Origin: Mycobacterium sp.
Lineage (GTDB): Bacteria; Actinomycetota; Actinomycetes; Mycobacteriales; Mycobacteriaceae
Assembly: GCA_021732005.1 (NCBI GenBank)
Contig: JAKFVT010000033.1
Span: 372,001 to 436,000 of the forward strand
DNA: 64,000 nt
Direction of reading: 5' to 3'
Shown here one piece after another: positions 37,807 through 46,431 of the stretch; position 1 is the stretch's first letter; each line of letters begins with the position of its first letter. Made by a program: the position numbers and the translations under genes. A model generated the notes under the pieces. The model saw nothing but the letters and a program-made list of their open reading frames with translations. It did not search any database and was not told the DNA's origin.

Positions 37807-38920
37807 CGATGACCTCCCGGTAGAGCTCCTCGAGCCGGGTGACCCACGTGCGCATCGAATACTTCTCCTCGGCCTGAATCCGTCCGGCCGCACCGAATTG
37901 GGCTGCCAGATCCGGGTTCCCGATGACCTCTGTCAGCGCCTCGGTCAGAGCGGGCACATCACGCAACGGCACCAGCCGGCCGGTCACCCCGTCGATGACG
38001 ATCTCGCGGGTGCCGCCGGCATCGGAAGCGACGACCGGCAGACCACTGGCGCCGGCCTCGATGAGCGCCGTCGGAAGGGCTTCGTCGACGGACGCCGACA
38101 CCACCCCGTCGACGGTACGAAGAATCTCCGGCACATCCTCGCGACGACCGAGAAGCTGGATCGAATTCTCCAGCCCGGCTTCGGCCACCGCGGTCTCGAT
38201 GTCACCCCGGCTCGGGCCGTCGCCGATGATCAGCAGCGTCGCGTCAGGGTACACGTCGACCACACCAGCCCACGCCCGGACGAGGTCGAGATGATTCTTG
38301 TCGGGGCGCAGTGCTGCGACCATCGCCCACACCGGCCGCTCTGTCGAACGTGGGCCGTGGTCAGCGGTGTACCGGTTGATGTCCACCCCATTGGGGATTG
38401 CCCGCCACGTCCATCGGGCCGGGCCGTGCAGGCGAGCGTATTGGTCGAACGCATGCTGGGAGACCAGCACCAGCCGGCCCAAGCGGGCCGGAATCCGCAC
38501 CGACATGTGCTCTTTGACCCATTCACCACGGCTGGTGTGCGGCTGCGGGCTCAGGTGCAGGGTCGCGACGACGGGCTTACCCACCAATCGGGCCGCCAGG
38601 GGAACCAGGATCGCGGAATAGCCCAGATGGGCATGGACGACGTCGACGTTCGCTTCCCGCAGGGTCCGCACGAGTCGGACGAATCCTCTGGGATCCAACA
38701 GTTTCCGCACCGAGATGTAGGTGGGATTCAGACGCGCGTCGGCGAGCCTGTTGAACAGGGCGTTGCGGCCACTGGTCTGCGGCGCGAGGCTGGCCACCGA
38801 CGCCTGCAGCGTCAGCGGTTCGAACCGGCCGAGTTCGGCTATCAGGTTCTCGGCACCGCCGAAGTTGTACGAATCCAGGATCATCAACACCCGCAACGGG
38901 GTTCGGTCGGCGTGCGTCAC
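37793..38920 (-). CDS. GT4-family glycosyltransferase
   Basis: 375 residues from GTG 38920, which overlaps the flippase stop (GTGA). GT-B motifs are VLMILDSYNFGGAENLIAELGRF, VVHAHLGYSAI, IPNGVDINRYT, VAALRPDKNHLDLVRAW and SASVDEALPTALIEAGASGLPVVASDAGGTREIV (E-x7-E). It would transfer a nucleotide-activated sugar to the lipid-linked repeat unit on the cytoplasmic membrane face. Donor sugar not predictable. Confidence 0.88.
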   Translation of the reverse strand: MTHADRTPLRVLMILDSYNFGGAENLIAELGRFEPLTLQASVASLAPQTSGRNALFNRLADARLNPTYISVRKLLDPRGFVRLVRTLREANVDVVHAHLGYSAILVPLAARLVGKPVVATLHLSPQPHTSRGEWVKEHMSVRIPARLGRLVLVSQHAFDQYARLHGPARWTWRAIPNGVDINRYTADHGPRSTERPVWAMVAALRPDKNHLDLVRAWAGVVDVYPDATLLIIGDGPSRGDIETAVAEAGLENSIQLLGRREDVPEILRTVDGVVSASVDEALPTALIEAGASGLPVVASDAGGTREIVIDGVTGRLVPLRDVPALTEALTEVIGNPDLAAQFGAAGRIQAEEKYSMRTWVTRLEELYREVIDERT

Positions 38921-40434
38921 CGGGATCCCCCGAGCACTCTGCGGGCCACGCCCGCGCCGGCGTCGTACAGCTGGCGCGCCGTCAACCGCAAACCGACGAC
39001 GTAGGTCAGCAGACCGGCCGGGACGGCGATCAGAAGCACCACCGGGGCAGGCAGACCATCGGTCAGCCACGTCATCGCGAGCATCACCGCGCCCATCGCG
39101 ACCGCTGCGGGCAGCGGACGCACCACGGCAATACCTAGTTCGCGCAATCCGATTCCTGCCACCCGGCGCACCAGCACCGTGTTCACCGTGAACATCACCG
39201 ACTCGACCGCGAGCAGCATCACGCCCACCAGGACGATGCTGTGGCCCGCCGCCCACCAGACCGGGCCGACCATCAACGCGAGCCGTCCCGTACCGGTCGC
39301 GATGAGCAGAGCCGGCCGGCCCATGGCCTTGAACACATCACCGGCGTGCCAGGAGACCGAGAACAGCAGGGCGTAGATTGCCAGCACCACCAGTACCGGT
39401 GCGGCTCCGGCATATTCGGGGCCATACAAGGTGCCGATCACCGCGGGTGCCGCCGCGGCCAGCGCGACGCTGATGGGCGCGCTCAACGCCATTGTCGCGG
39501 CGATGACTTCCAAATAGTGGCCACCGAGTCGGTCACGGTCGTGCTGCAGTCTGGACAGCGCACTGAACAGCACGTCGCTGATGACGCTGCAGAGGGCGAG
39601 CACCAGCAGGTCCGGGAGCCGGTAGGCCAGGGTGTAGAGGCCCAATTGCTCATCGCCACGACGCATTCCGATGAACAGGTAGTCCATGTTGAACATCGCG
39701 AAGCTCAGCAGGGAGACGCCGGTGAGCGCCGTTCCGTACCGAACGAGACCCTTGGCCTGCTGGCGGTCGAATCCGAACACGACGGGAGTTCGGGCCACCC
39801 ACCAGTACAGGACCGTCAGCACGACGGTCCCGGCAAGCTGCCCGTAGACGAGGCTCCAGACGCCGTGGCCCTGCGCGGCCAACACGATCGTGAGCGTGGC
39901 CTTGACGACCGAACCGAGAAACTCGGGCCAAATACGTTGCCGGAAGTCGAGATCGCGCCGCAACCTGGCCGCGGGAATCGCGCTGAGCGCGGAGATGGTC
40001 AACCCGATCGCCAGGACGCGGATCAACGGTGTCAATCCCGGCTGATGCAGGATCTCGGCCCCCAGCGGCGCCGTGACCGCGAGTAGCCCGCCGGCCACCA
40101 CGCCGAAGATCACCGTGAGGGTCAAACCGGTGGGCGCGAGTCGCTCCCATTTTCCCGGGCTCTGCACCAGCGCGGCCCCGACCCCGAGGTCCTTCATGTA
40201 GTCGAAGAGGTTGACCACCAGCAGTGCGAGGGTGAACAGACCGAAGTCGGCCGGATCGAGCAGCCGGGCTGCGACGATCGTCATGATCAGGGTCGAGCTC
40301 TTGCTCAACCCGAAAACCAGGTAGTTCCAGGCAGCTTGACGCCCTGTGGCGGGAGTTGCCCCGGGCTCGGCCGGTGGCTGCTCCTCGGCGCGATCCCGAT
40401 TTTCGCCGTCTACATTCCGGTGCTCAGGCGCCAC
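38917..40434 (-). CDS. wzx: Wzx-type polysaccharide flippase
   Basis: 505 residues with about 12-14 membrane helices, beginning AAWNYLVFGLSKSSTLIMTIVAARLLDPADFGLFTLALLVVNLFDYMKDLGVGAALVQ, the hallmark start of WzxC/RfbX-like MOP flippases. These turn undecaprenyl- or decaprenyl-linked repeat units to the outside. The GTG at 40434 leads into a 35-residue polar tail. It lies 22 nt after the FkbM gene and is coupled to the GT4 gene. Confidence 0.9.
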   Translation of the reverse strand: MAPEHRNVDGENRDRAEEQPPAEPGATPATGRQAAWNYLVFGLSKSSTLIMTIVAARLLDPADFGLFTLALLVVNLFDYMKDLGVGAALVQSPGKWERLAPTGLTLTVIFGVVAGGLLAVTAPLGAEILHQPGLTPLIRVLAIGLTISALSAIPAARLRRDLDFRQRIWPEFLGSVVKATLTIVLAAQGHGVWSLVYGQLAGTVVLTVLYWWVARTPVVFGFDRQQAKGLVRYGTALTGVSLLSFAMFNMDYLFIGMRRGDEQLGLYTLAYRLPDLLVLALCSVISDVLFSALSRLQHDRDRLGGHYLEVIAATMALSAPISVALAAAAPAVIGTLYGPEYAGAAPVLVVLAIYALLFSVSWHAGDVFKAMGRPALLIATGTGRLALMVGPVWWAAGHSIVLVGVMLLAVESVMFTVNTVLVRRVAGIGLRELGIAVVRPLPAAVAMGAVMLAMTWLTDGLPAPVVLLIAVPAGLLTYVVGLRLTARQLYDAGAGVARRVLGGSR

Positions 40435-40456
40435 CCGCGCGTTCCCCCGACCCGTC

Positions 40457-41314
40457 TCAGCGCGACGCGAAAAGATAGTCGGCCGCCCAGGGCCGCGGAT
40501 CGCCCGGTCGCGCGGTCACGGTGAATCCGGCCTCGATCAGCAGGGCGCGCACCGCGTCCTTGGTTCGGTAGGAGTCGTCACCGGTCTCCTCGGCCAGGAA
40601 GTCATGGCAACCGATGGCGGCGTGCCGCACGATGGGCAGCACGTCCTTGGCACCGCGCAGCGCGGGCAGTTCGGCGCCTTCGATGTTCATCTTCAGGAAG
40701 TCGATGCGGTCGAGGTTCAGCTGGGACACCAGGTCGGGGATCGTGAGTGCGCGAACCTCCACTCCGTCAGCACCGATCTTGTTCTCCAGGTACTCGTCGG
40801 CCTGGAGGTCGCTGATGTACACCGGCCTGTTGGTGTCCATAACCGCGGCGTGGAACAACGTGACGTTGCGCAGACCGTTCAGCTCGCGGACCCGTTCGAG
40901 GCGGGCATACGTCGCGGGGTGAGCCTCCACGGCGATCACCATGCCGGCATCACCGACGATTCTGGAGAACGGCAGGACCTCGGTCCCGATCCCGGCACCG
41001 ATGTCGAGGACGACGTCGCCCGCGCCGAGCGAATACCGGTGCAGGAACATGTCTTGGGCGGCTTCGGCACATTGCTCGGCGCTCATGCCGCCGCCGTTGC
41101 GGAGGTCGGACATCAGCATCGAGCCGGCTCGGGTCCGCTTGAGCCAGTCACCGGTCGGTGCGTCGTAGGTGATCCACGCGCGCTCGTCGCCCAGCACGGT
41201 CCGCGCCGACGCGGCGACGCCAAGCAGCCAGCGAGTCGGAGGCCGATTTAGTGCCCCATACGCTGCGTGCTTGATGTTCATCCGTGCACGATATCCCGAA
41301 GAAGTCACCGTCAT
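40457..41314 (-). CDS. FkbM-family methyltransferase
   Basis: 285 residues. The SAM motif is VVLDIGAGIGTEVLPFSRIVG, followed by VIAVEAHPATYARLERVRELNGL and FLKMNIEGAELPALRGA, the FkbM-type layout of O-methyltransferases that act on sugars. The ATG at 41314 overlaps the lipoprotein stop (ATGA); an internal ATG at 41281 is less likely. It probably O-methylates a sugar of the repeat unit or of the finished chain. Confidence 0.85.
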   Translation of the reverse strand: MTVTSSGYRARMNIKHAAYGALNRPPTRWLLGVAASARTVLGDERAWITYDAPTGDWLKRTRAGSMLMSDLRNGGGMSAEQCAEAAQDMFLHRYSLGAGDVVLDIGAGIGTEVLPFSRIVGDAGMVIAVEAHPATYARLERVRELNGLRNVTLFHAAVMDTNRPVYISDLQADEYLENKIGADGVEVRALTIPDLVSQLNLDRIDFLKMNIEGAELPALRGAKDVLPIVRHAAIGCHDFLAEETGDDSYRTKDAVRALLIEAGFTVTARPGDPRPWAADYLFASR

Positions 41315-42252
41315 CCCAACACTCGTAGCTTCTCCCACGGAACGCGTTCCATCGCGTCGTAGTCCCAACGGAACCCCGCGTCCTGATAGGTCTTGCCCGG
41401 CGTGCCTGCCGCCGCCGAGCGGTCCAGTTCGAAGCTGACGCTCAGCGGCGCGCCACCGACATCGACGACGTAGCCGCCGTAGCGCTGCATGGCGGTGGCC
41501 ACGGCGCGCTCGCCCTTGCTGAGCCCGAGTGCGTGCAGATCCAAGCCGGGGTCCAGCTGCAGTCGCGCTCCCTCCGGGATGCAGTCAGGCCGCCCGGAGG
41601 TGCCGTCGGCTTTGATCGCAGGCGGACGAAATGTCTTGCAGGCGTTGCTGGTCTGCAGAGCCAAGGCATGAGGAATGTTCCCCGCGGCGATCTCGTCGAC
41701 GCGGATCACCCCGGCGAGCCGCGATGCGCCGGAGCCGGTCGACGATCCACCCCACCCGGACCCCGACAGGCTGTTCACCGCCCCCCATTCCGATGACCAC
41801 CGATCGCCGTGCTTGGCGGCACGCCAGAACTCGTAGACCTTGGACGACGACTCATCCACGACGACCATCGCGCCGTCGGATCCCGAATTCGGTGCGGCCT
41901 CAGGCGGAATCGGCACCGAAACTTCGCTGAACGGGCAGGCACCCCAGTCATCACCGGTGCACATCACCGAATGACCGGACCGGTCGGCCGGTGCCTGGTA
42001 GATCGGGATGCCGAACTCCACCATATTTGCGTGCAGTGCGCGCTCGGACTGGATCCCGGCGATCATCGCCGCGCTGTTGGGGTCGATCGATGGCTTCGAT
42101 GGAATCTGTTGTCGCCAGGGACTATCCGCGGCGAACGGTGTGTGAAAGGCAGTGGGGGCCGGTTTCGAACAGCCGGTGGCGCCCACCCACAGCACCGCGG
42201 TCGCGGCCGCGACGGCGGTCAGCACTCGTCCGATTCTGCGGTTCCGGTTCAT
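41311..42252 (-). CDS. Exported lipoprotein of the exopolysaccharide operon, unknown function
   Basis: 313 residues. A signal peptide with a basic start (NRNRRIGRVL) ends in a lipobox, VGATGC. The mature part reads FAADSPWRQQIPSKPSIDPNSAAMI, MVEFGIPIYQAP, AMVVVDESSSKVYEFWRAAK, RLAGVIRVDEIAAGNIPHALAL and KTYQDAGFRWDYDAMERVPWEKL. The repeated aromatic and glycine patterns suggest a beta-rich fold, possibly carbohydrate-binding or lyase-like. No family is recognised with confidence. It overlaps both neighbours by 4 nt. Confidence 0.75.
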   Translation of the reverse strand: MNRNRRIGRVLTAVAAATAVLWVGATGCSKPAPTAFHTPFAADSPWRQQIPSKPSIDPNSAAMIAGIQSERALHANMVEFGIPIYQAPADRSGHSVMCTGDDWGACPFSEVSVPIPPEAAPNSGSDGAMVVVDESSSKVYEFWRAAKHGDRWSSEWGAVNSLSGSGWGGSSTGSGASRLAGVIRVDEIAAGNIPHALALQTSNACKTFRPPAIKADGTSGRPDCIPEGARLQLDPGLDLHALGLSKGERAVATAMQRYGGYVVDVGGAPLSVSFELDRSAAAGTPGKTYQDAGFRWDYDAMERVPWEKLRVLG

Positions 42253-44252
42253 CCTGAACTGATGGTCGTCAACTCACGGATCGGCGGGGGAGCTTCCGGG
42301 CGCCGCCGTCTGGCGGTGACCGAGGACAGCGTCAGGCCGGTCACCAGACCCGCGGCCACGCCCAGACCGATTCCGGCGATCACCGTCGACCGGTCCCGTA
42401 CCCGCGTGAGCTGCATGCTGCCGATCCCCTGCAGCACATACTGGTTGAAGCCGACGGAGTCACTGAGCCGGTTCCCCGCCTGGGCGACGGCTACCTGCAA
42501 CTCGTCGCGAGCCTGGGCAGCGGTGTCGGCTTCGGCCGTGAACACCAGAAGGCCGCGCACCGAGTCGGCGTCGATCGACACCGGTGACTTCTCCTCGCGC
42601 AGAACGACCGCGAAGGTGGGCAACAGTTCCATCCGGGACCGGATATCGAGTGCGTACGCATACCACCCGTCGGTCGGAATGGCCGGAGTCAGGGTCGCGC
42701 GTTGAACGGCCTGCACCTTCGGCAAGCCGGTCGCCGCGAGATACGCCCAGAAAACCGCGAATCCCACGATGCCGGCCATCAGCCAGACACCCGCGGCACG
42801 CCAGAACTTTCGTAACACCTCGGCCGGCATCGGCCAGGCCGGCGCGACTGCGGCCACCATCGCCAGCACGACGGCGAAGGTGCGGAAGTACGCCAGGTGC
42901 AGCCAAGCGCTGGACACCGACCACCCGATGATCGCTGCGATCAGGGCTGCTACCAAGACTCGGTCCGACGACCGCGGCAGCGCGGTGTTCCGCAGCGCGA
43001 GCACGGCCAGGAATCCGACGACCATCACCACCCAACCGGTGATGCCGAGAAGCCCGGATTCCGCAGCCAACGACAGATAGGTGTTGTGCGCCCCGTCGGG
43101 CGCTTCCAGCTGAGCGGTCGCCACCCGCCCGGCGAAGTTGAACACCTGGCCCGGGAAGGTGCCGGGACCGAAGCCGAAAAGCGGTCGCTCGTCCCACATC
43201 ATCCCGGCTTGCTGCTGGGCGGCCAGCCGGCCGAGCAAGGACGGATCGATGTGGCCGCTGTCCTGGCCCTGGCTGATTTCGGAGAACATCTTCTGAAGCC
43301 GGTTGCCGACACCGGGAACCAATACCAGCCCGAATGCGAGCGGCAGGCTCACCAATCCCCATCGGCGCACCGGGCGCTCGCACACCAGGAACCACACCAC
43401 CATCGCGATCGCGGCGGACAGGAAGGTGCCGCGCGACTGGGTCAGGTAGATACCGGCCAGCAAGGCCGCGATGGAAAAGCCCCATGCGACGGCGACCAGC
43501 CGCTGCGATGCCCTCAACGAACGGGTCAGCAAGGCCGCCGCCATCGGCAGCCCCATGATCAGGTGACGCCCCCAGAAGTTGGAGTCCGGCAGCGGGCCAC
43601 CGTACCGCAGCGTGGTCACGTCTTCGCCGGAAGATGTTGTGACGATGGAGAATCCGCCGAACGACGTCGATCCGCCATAGCCCACCTGGTTGATCACCGT
43701 CAGCACCGACAATGCGACCAGCACCACCACGATCAGGGCGGCAACGAGCCACGGCCGCCCTGTCATCTGGGTGAGGATCAAGACGATCAGCAGGAAAGCC
43801 AGATCGATCGCGGTGCGGCGCAGAGATGCCAGCGACACCGCAGCGTCGACGCTCCCGACGACCGAAACCAGTTGCGTGGCAAGGAATATCCCGGCCAGGC
43901 CAGCGCAGATCGCGGTCCAGACATTGAGCCGGCCGCGGAGTTCAGGATCACGAAGGGCCAGCCCGATGGTGACCACCCCGAGCAGCATCGACGCCTGGAA
44001 CACCGGGATGCGGCCGTACTGGTCGAGCACTCCGGACAGGTTGCTGAGTTCGATGACGACGATTACAGCCAGTGCGAATACCGGTCTGCGCGCGGCGAAG
44101 ACCAAACCAAGGCCGCCGACCGTGGCGGCCAGCAGGAGCAGCGGATTGCGCGACCCGAACATGACGATCGCGCCGAAGGTCGCGGCCCCGGCGACCAAGG
44201 CCATCGCCGCGTATTCGCCGGGGGACGGCGCGGATCGGATCAGCCCGGTCAT
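42249..44252 (-). CDS. wzy: Wzy/O-antigen-ligase-type polymerase with a Wzz-like C-terminal unit
   Basis: 667 residues from ATG 44252 (overlaps the wzz stop). About 12 helices occupy residues 1-480. The outer loop and following motif GFGPGTF then AHNTYLSLAAESGLLGI (about 360-405) mark O-antigen ligase/polymerase proteins. After that come a helix at about 485-508, a soluble part of about 110 residues and a last helix at about 622-645, the topology of a Wzz chain-length regulator. It would polymerise flipped repeat units outside the membrane. Confidence 0.85.
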   Translation of the reverse strand: MTGLIRSAPSPGEYAAMALVAGAATFGAIVMFGSRNPLLLLAATVGGLGLVFAARRPVFALAVIVVIELSNLSGVLDQYGRIPVFQASMLLGVVTIGLALRDPELRGRLNVWTAICAGLAGIFLATQLVSVVGSVDAAVSLASLRRTAIDLAFLLIVLILTQMTGRPWLVAALIVVVLVALSVLTVINQVGYGGSTSFGGFSIVTTSSGEDVTTLRYGGPLPDSNFWGRHLIMGLPMAAALLTRSLRASQRLVAVAWGFSIAALLAGIYLTQSRGTFLSAAIAMVVWFLVCERPVRRWGLVSLPLAFGLVLVPGVGNRLQKMFSEISQGQDSGHIDPSLLGRLAAQQQAGMMWDERPLFGFGPGTFPGQVFNFAGRVATAQLEAPDGAHNTYLSLAAESGLLGITGWVVMVVGFLAVLALRNTALPRSSDRVLVAALIAAIIGWSVSSAWLHLAYFRTFAVVLAMVAAVAPAWPMPAEVLRKFWRAAGVWLMAGIVGFAVFWAYLAATGLPKVQAVQRATLTPAIPTDGWYAYALDIRSRMELLPTFAVVLREEKSPVSIDADSVRGLLVFTAEADTAAQARDELQVAVAQAGNRLSDSVGFNQYVLQGIGSMQLTRVRDRSTVIAGIGLGVAAGLVTGLTLSSVTARRRRPEAPPPIRELTTISSG

Positions 44253-44893
44253 AACCGGGGTAGCACCGCTTCGTCGATCGGACGGGTGTCGTCGTCGAAC
44301 GAGCGGGCGCCGGTGGCCGGGGCCGCGCCACGTCGTTGGCGGGCTCGGAGTGTCAGCCACCCGACACCACCGCCGATCAGCAGGCCGCCCAGCGCACCCG
44401 CCGCCGCGACCTGCGTCCGGCCCGGGATGGGAACCGGCGCAGCACTACCTTCCTGCGGCCACAGCACCTTCACCGCGTACGGCGCGGTCATCTGGGTGAC
44501 CTCCGGGGTGGCCTTGGTCAACACGTCGTTCAACGCCGCCTCGGCAGCAGCCGCCGAACCGGCCTCGGTCGTCACCGTGAGGATTGTGGTGTCCGGCAGC
44601 GCGGCCGCCGTGAGCGACAACTCGCTCTGGGGGACTTTCGCGGCGTTGGCGGCCGACGGCATCCAGCGCTGGTCGTTGTAGAGCACCGCCGCGGTGCGGC
44701 TGATCTGACCCCGGGTGAGCACCTCCCAGAACGGCGATGCCTCCCCGATCGTCAGGTCAGGTGCGGGGAGCAGCGCGACGCGTGCCGTGGCCTGGTAGCG
44801 GTGCGGGTGGGGGGCCAGGAGGAATCCGAGCGCGGTGCCGAGGAGTGCGCCGATCACTGCGAAGGCCGCGATGGTCACGCGGTACTTGGCCAT
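44249..44893 (-). CDS. wzz: Wzz-like chain-length determinant protein
   Basis: 214 residues. N-terminal helix (VTIAAFAVIGALLGTALGFLLAP), then HRYQATARVALLPAPD, typical of Wzz/YveK proteins, an extracytoplasmic domain, and a second helix (VAAAGALGGLLIGGGVGWL) with a basic cytoplasmic tail. There is no Walker kinase domain, so it is the short, Wzz-type form. First gene of the minus-strand chain, ATG 44893, with AAGGA 8 nt before it. Confidence 0.82.
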   Translation of the reverse strand: MAKYRVTIAAFAVIGALLGTALGFLLAPHPHRYQATARVALLPAPDLTIGEASPFWEVLTRGQISRTAAVLYNDQRWMPSAANAAKVPQSELSLTAAALPDTTILTVTTEAGSAAAAEAALNDVLTKATPEVTQMTAPYAVKVLWPQEGSAAPVPIPGRTQVAAAGALGGLLIGGGVGWLTLRARQRRGAAPATGARSFDDDTRPIDEAVLPRL

Positions 44894-45036
44894 GGTTCTT
44901 CCTTACGCGTTTCGTGTGCGACCGATCCGTGCTGCTGTGCAGCTTAATAGCGAAGTCAGTATCGGTGACGACACAAGCACTTCGTACCAGCAGGACCCAT
45001 TGTGGCAAATTATCTCAGATTAGCTAACATCACTCG
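44894..45036. promoter_or_regulatory. Divergent promoter region of the exopolysaccharide locus
   Basis: 143 bp, AT-rich for this genome, between the divergent wzz and glycosyltransferase genes. On the plus strand TAACAT (45025-45030) ends 6 nt before the GTG at 45037, as in leaderless mycobacterial promoters, with TTGTGG (45000-45005) upstream at a long 19-nt spacing. On the minus strand TATTAA lies about 52-57 nt upstream of the wzz ATG. Confidence 0.5.
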
Positions 45037-46293
45037 GTGGCTGTTGCCCTGATCAGTGCTGTGGACCCCTACCCGACCGATGCGGGTAAGAAAGTGGTCC
45101 TCGCGGGCTTCATCGACTACCTCACCGAACGACACGGGCACGACAATGTGCACTACATAAAGGTCGGAGCGGCGCCAAAACAGCAATTTCCGGTGCGGCT
45201 ACATGTGGTGCCCGGGCCCAGCCGGGGTCAGGTCCTCGGCAACGTCATGACTCGGGTCACGACCGGCCGGGCGAGTTTGCAGGAAGCTTTCCTGGGATCG
45301 CCGCGAACGGCCGCCGGCATCACCGAGATCCTCGGCAGGATCCGCCCCCACCTGCAGGTCTACGACACCGTGCGGATGGCGCAGTACGCGCCCGACACGG
45401 TGGCCGCAACCCAGGTCTGCTACCTCGACGATCTCTTCTCCGAGCGCTATGAACGCATGCTGGCGGCGTCTCGTCGGTACGGCGAGATCAACGTGAGCCC
45501 GCTGGGCAATTTCGCCGAACACGTTCCCGCCCGGTTGCGGCCGTTGGCCACCCACCGGCACAGCCAGACGCTGCTTTTGCGGGCCGAACGTTCATTGGTC
45601 CGGCGCAGCGAAGACCGGACGGTCCACCGATTCCGGCGTTCACTGCTGGTCAATGCCGACGAGGCGACGGTCCTCGCCGATCGCTCCAGCGCGCCCGCCC
45701 ATCGCATTCGGAGCATTCCACCGCTCATCGCCGCGCCGTCGGTACCCGACCGGACCTTCGACGGCGAACCGGAGTTCGTCTTCCTCGGGCTGCTGTCCCT
45801 CCCACACAACGACGACGGCCTGCGGTCGTTCCTGCGCACGGCCTGGCCGCACATCGTCGAGCGTCTGCCGGGCGCCCGACTGCGGGTGATCGGCAACGAG
45901 GCGCGGCCCGAACTGTCGGAACTGGCGGCGACACTGCGCGACAGCGTGACCGTCGAGGGCTACATATCGGATCTCGGCGAAGCCCTCAGCGGAGCGGCTG
46001 CGCTGGTCAATCCCGTTCGGTTCGGTTCGGGGATCAAGCTCAAGGTGGTCGAGGCCCTGGGCCGGGGCCTGCCGGTGGTGTCGACGCCGATCGGCGCGGA
46101 AGGCATCGCGAGCGGCCCCGGCACGGGCGTGTTGGTGGCCGCCGAACCGGCTGAGTTCACCGACCTGTTGTGCTCACTGACCGATCCCGTCGTCAACGCC
46201 GAGATCTCGGCTCAGGCGCGCGATCACTTCCGCGCCAGGTACTCACGGTCAGCGGTGTTCGATGCCTACGACGAGGCCTTCGGCGTCGACTAG
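45037..46293 (+). CDS. GT4-like glycosyltransferase
   Basis: 418 residues starting GTG. AVALISAVDPYPTDAGKKVVLAGFIDYLTERHG opens the N-terminal Rossmann domain. The C-terminal domain has FVFLGLLSLPHNDDGLRSFL, VRFGSGIKLKVVEALGRGLPVVSTPIGAEGI (donor phosphate/nucleotide region) and VNAEISAQARDHFRARYS. Likely transferase for an early or branch sugar. No ribosome site precedes the GTG, so leaderless translation is likely. A 7-bp stem-loop follows its stop. Confidence 0.82.
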   Translation: MAVALISAVDPYPTDAGKKVVLAGFIDYLTERHGHDNVHYIKVGAAPKQQFPVRLHVVPGPSRGQVLGNVMTRVTTGRASLQEAFLGSPRTAAGITEILGRIRPHLQVYDTVRMAQYAPDTVAATQVCYLDDLFSERYERMLAASRRYGEINVSPLGNFAEHVPARLRPLATHRHSQTLLLRAERSLVRRSEDRTVHRFRRSLLVNADEATVLADRSSAPAHRIRSIPPLIAAPSVPDRTFDGEPEFVFLGLLSLPHNDDGLRSFLRTAWPHIVERLPGARLRVIGNEARPELSELAATLRDSVTVEGYISDLGEALSGAAALVNPVRFGSGIKLKVVEALGRGLPVVSTPIGAEGIASGPGTGVLVAAEPAEFTDLLCSLTDPVVNAEISAQARDHFRARYSRSAVFDAYDEAFGVD

Positions 46294-46312
46294 ATCCAAA
46301 CTTGCTGGATCT
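46292..46312 (+). terminator. Stem-loop at the glycosyltransferase stop
   Basis: AGATCCA (46292-46298), loop AACTTGC, TGGATCT (46306-46312): a perfect 7-bp stem that begins inside the TAG stop codon. There is no U-run, so it could attenuate rather than end transcription toward the sugar transferase gene 120 bp downstream. Confidence 0.45.
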
Positions 46313-46431
46313 GCATCACTCTGTACAAAACTCGTGATCTACGTCATCGGCGGTAGCGGTTGCCATGCGCCCTAAGTAGAGTTACGGTGCAGTCAATAGC
46401 AGTTGGACGACTATGGGAGCTGATCTTCGCT

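Noticed and set aside
42897..44681. A 594-codon plus-strand frame over the polymerase gene
   Set aside because: Antisense shadow of wzy/wzz; Gln/Arg/His-rich translation without domains.
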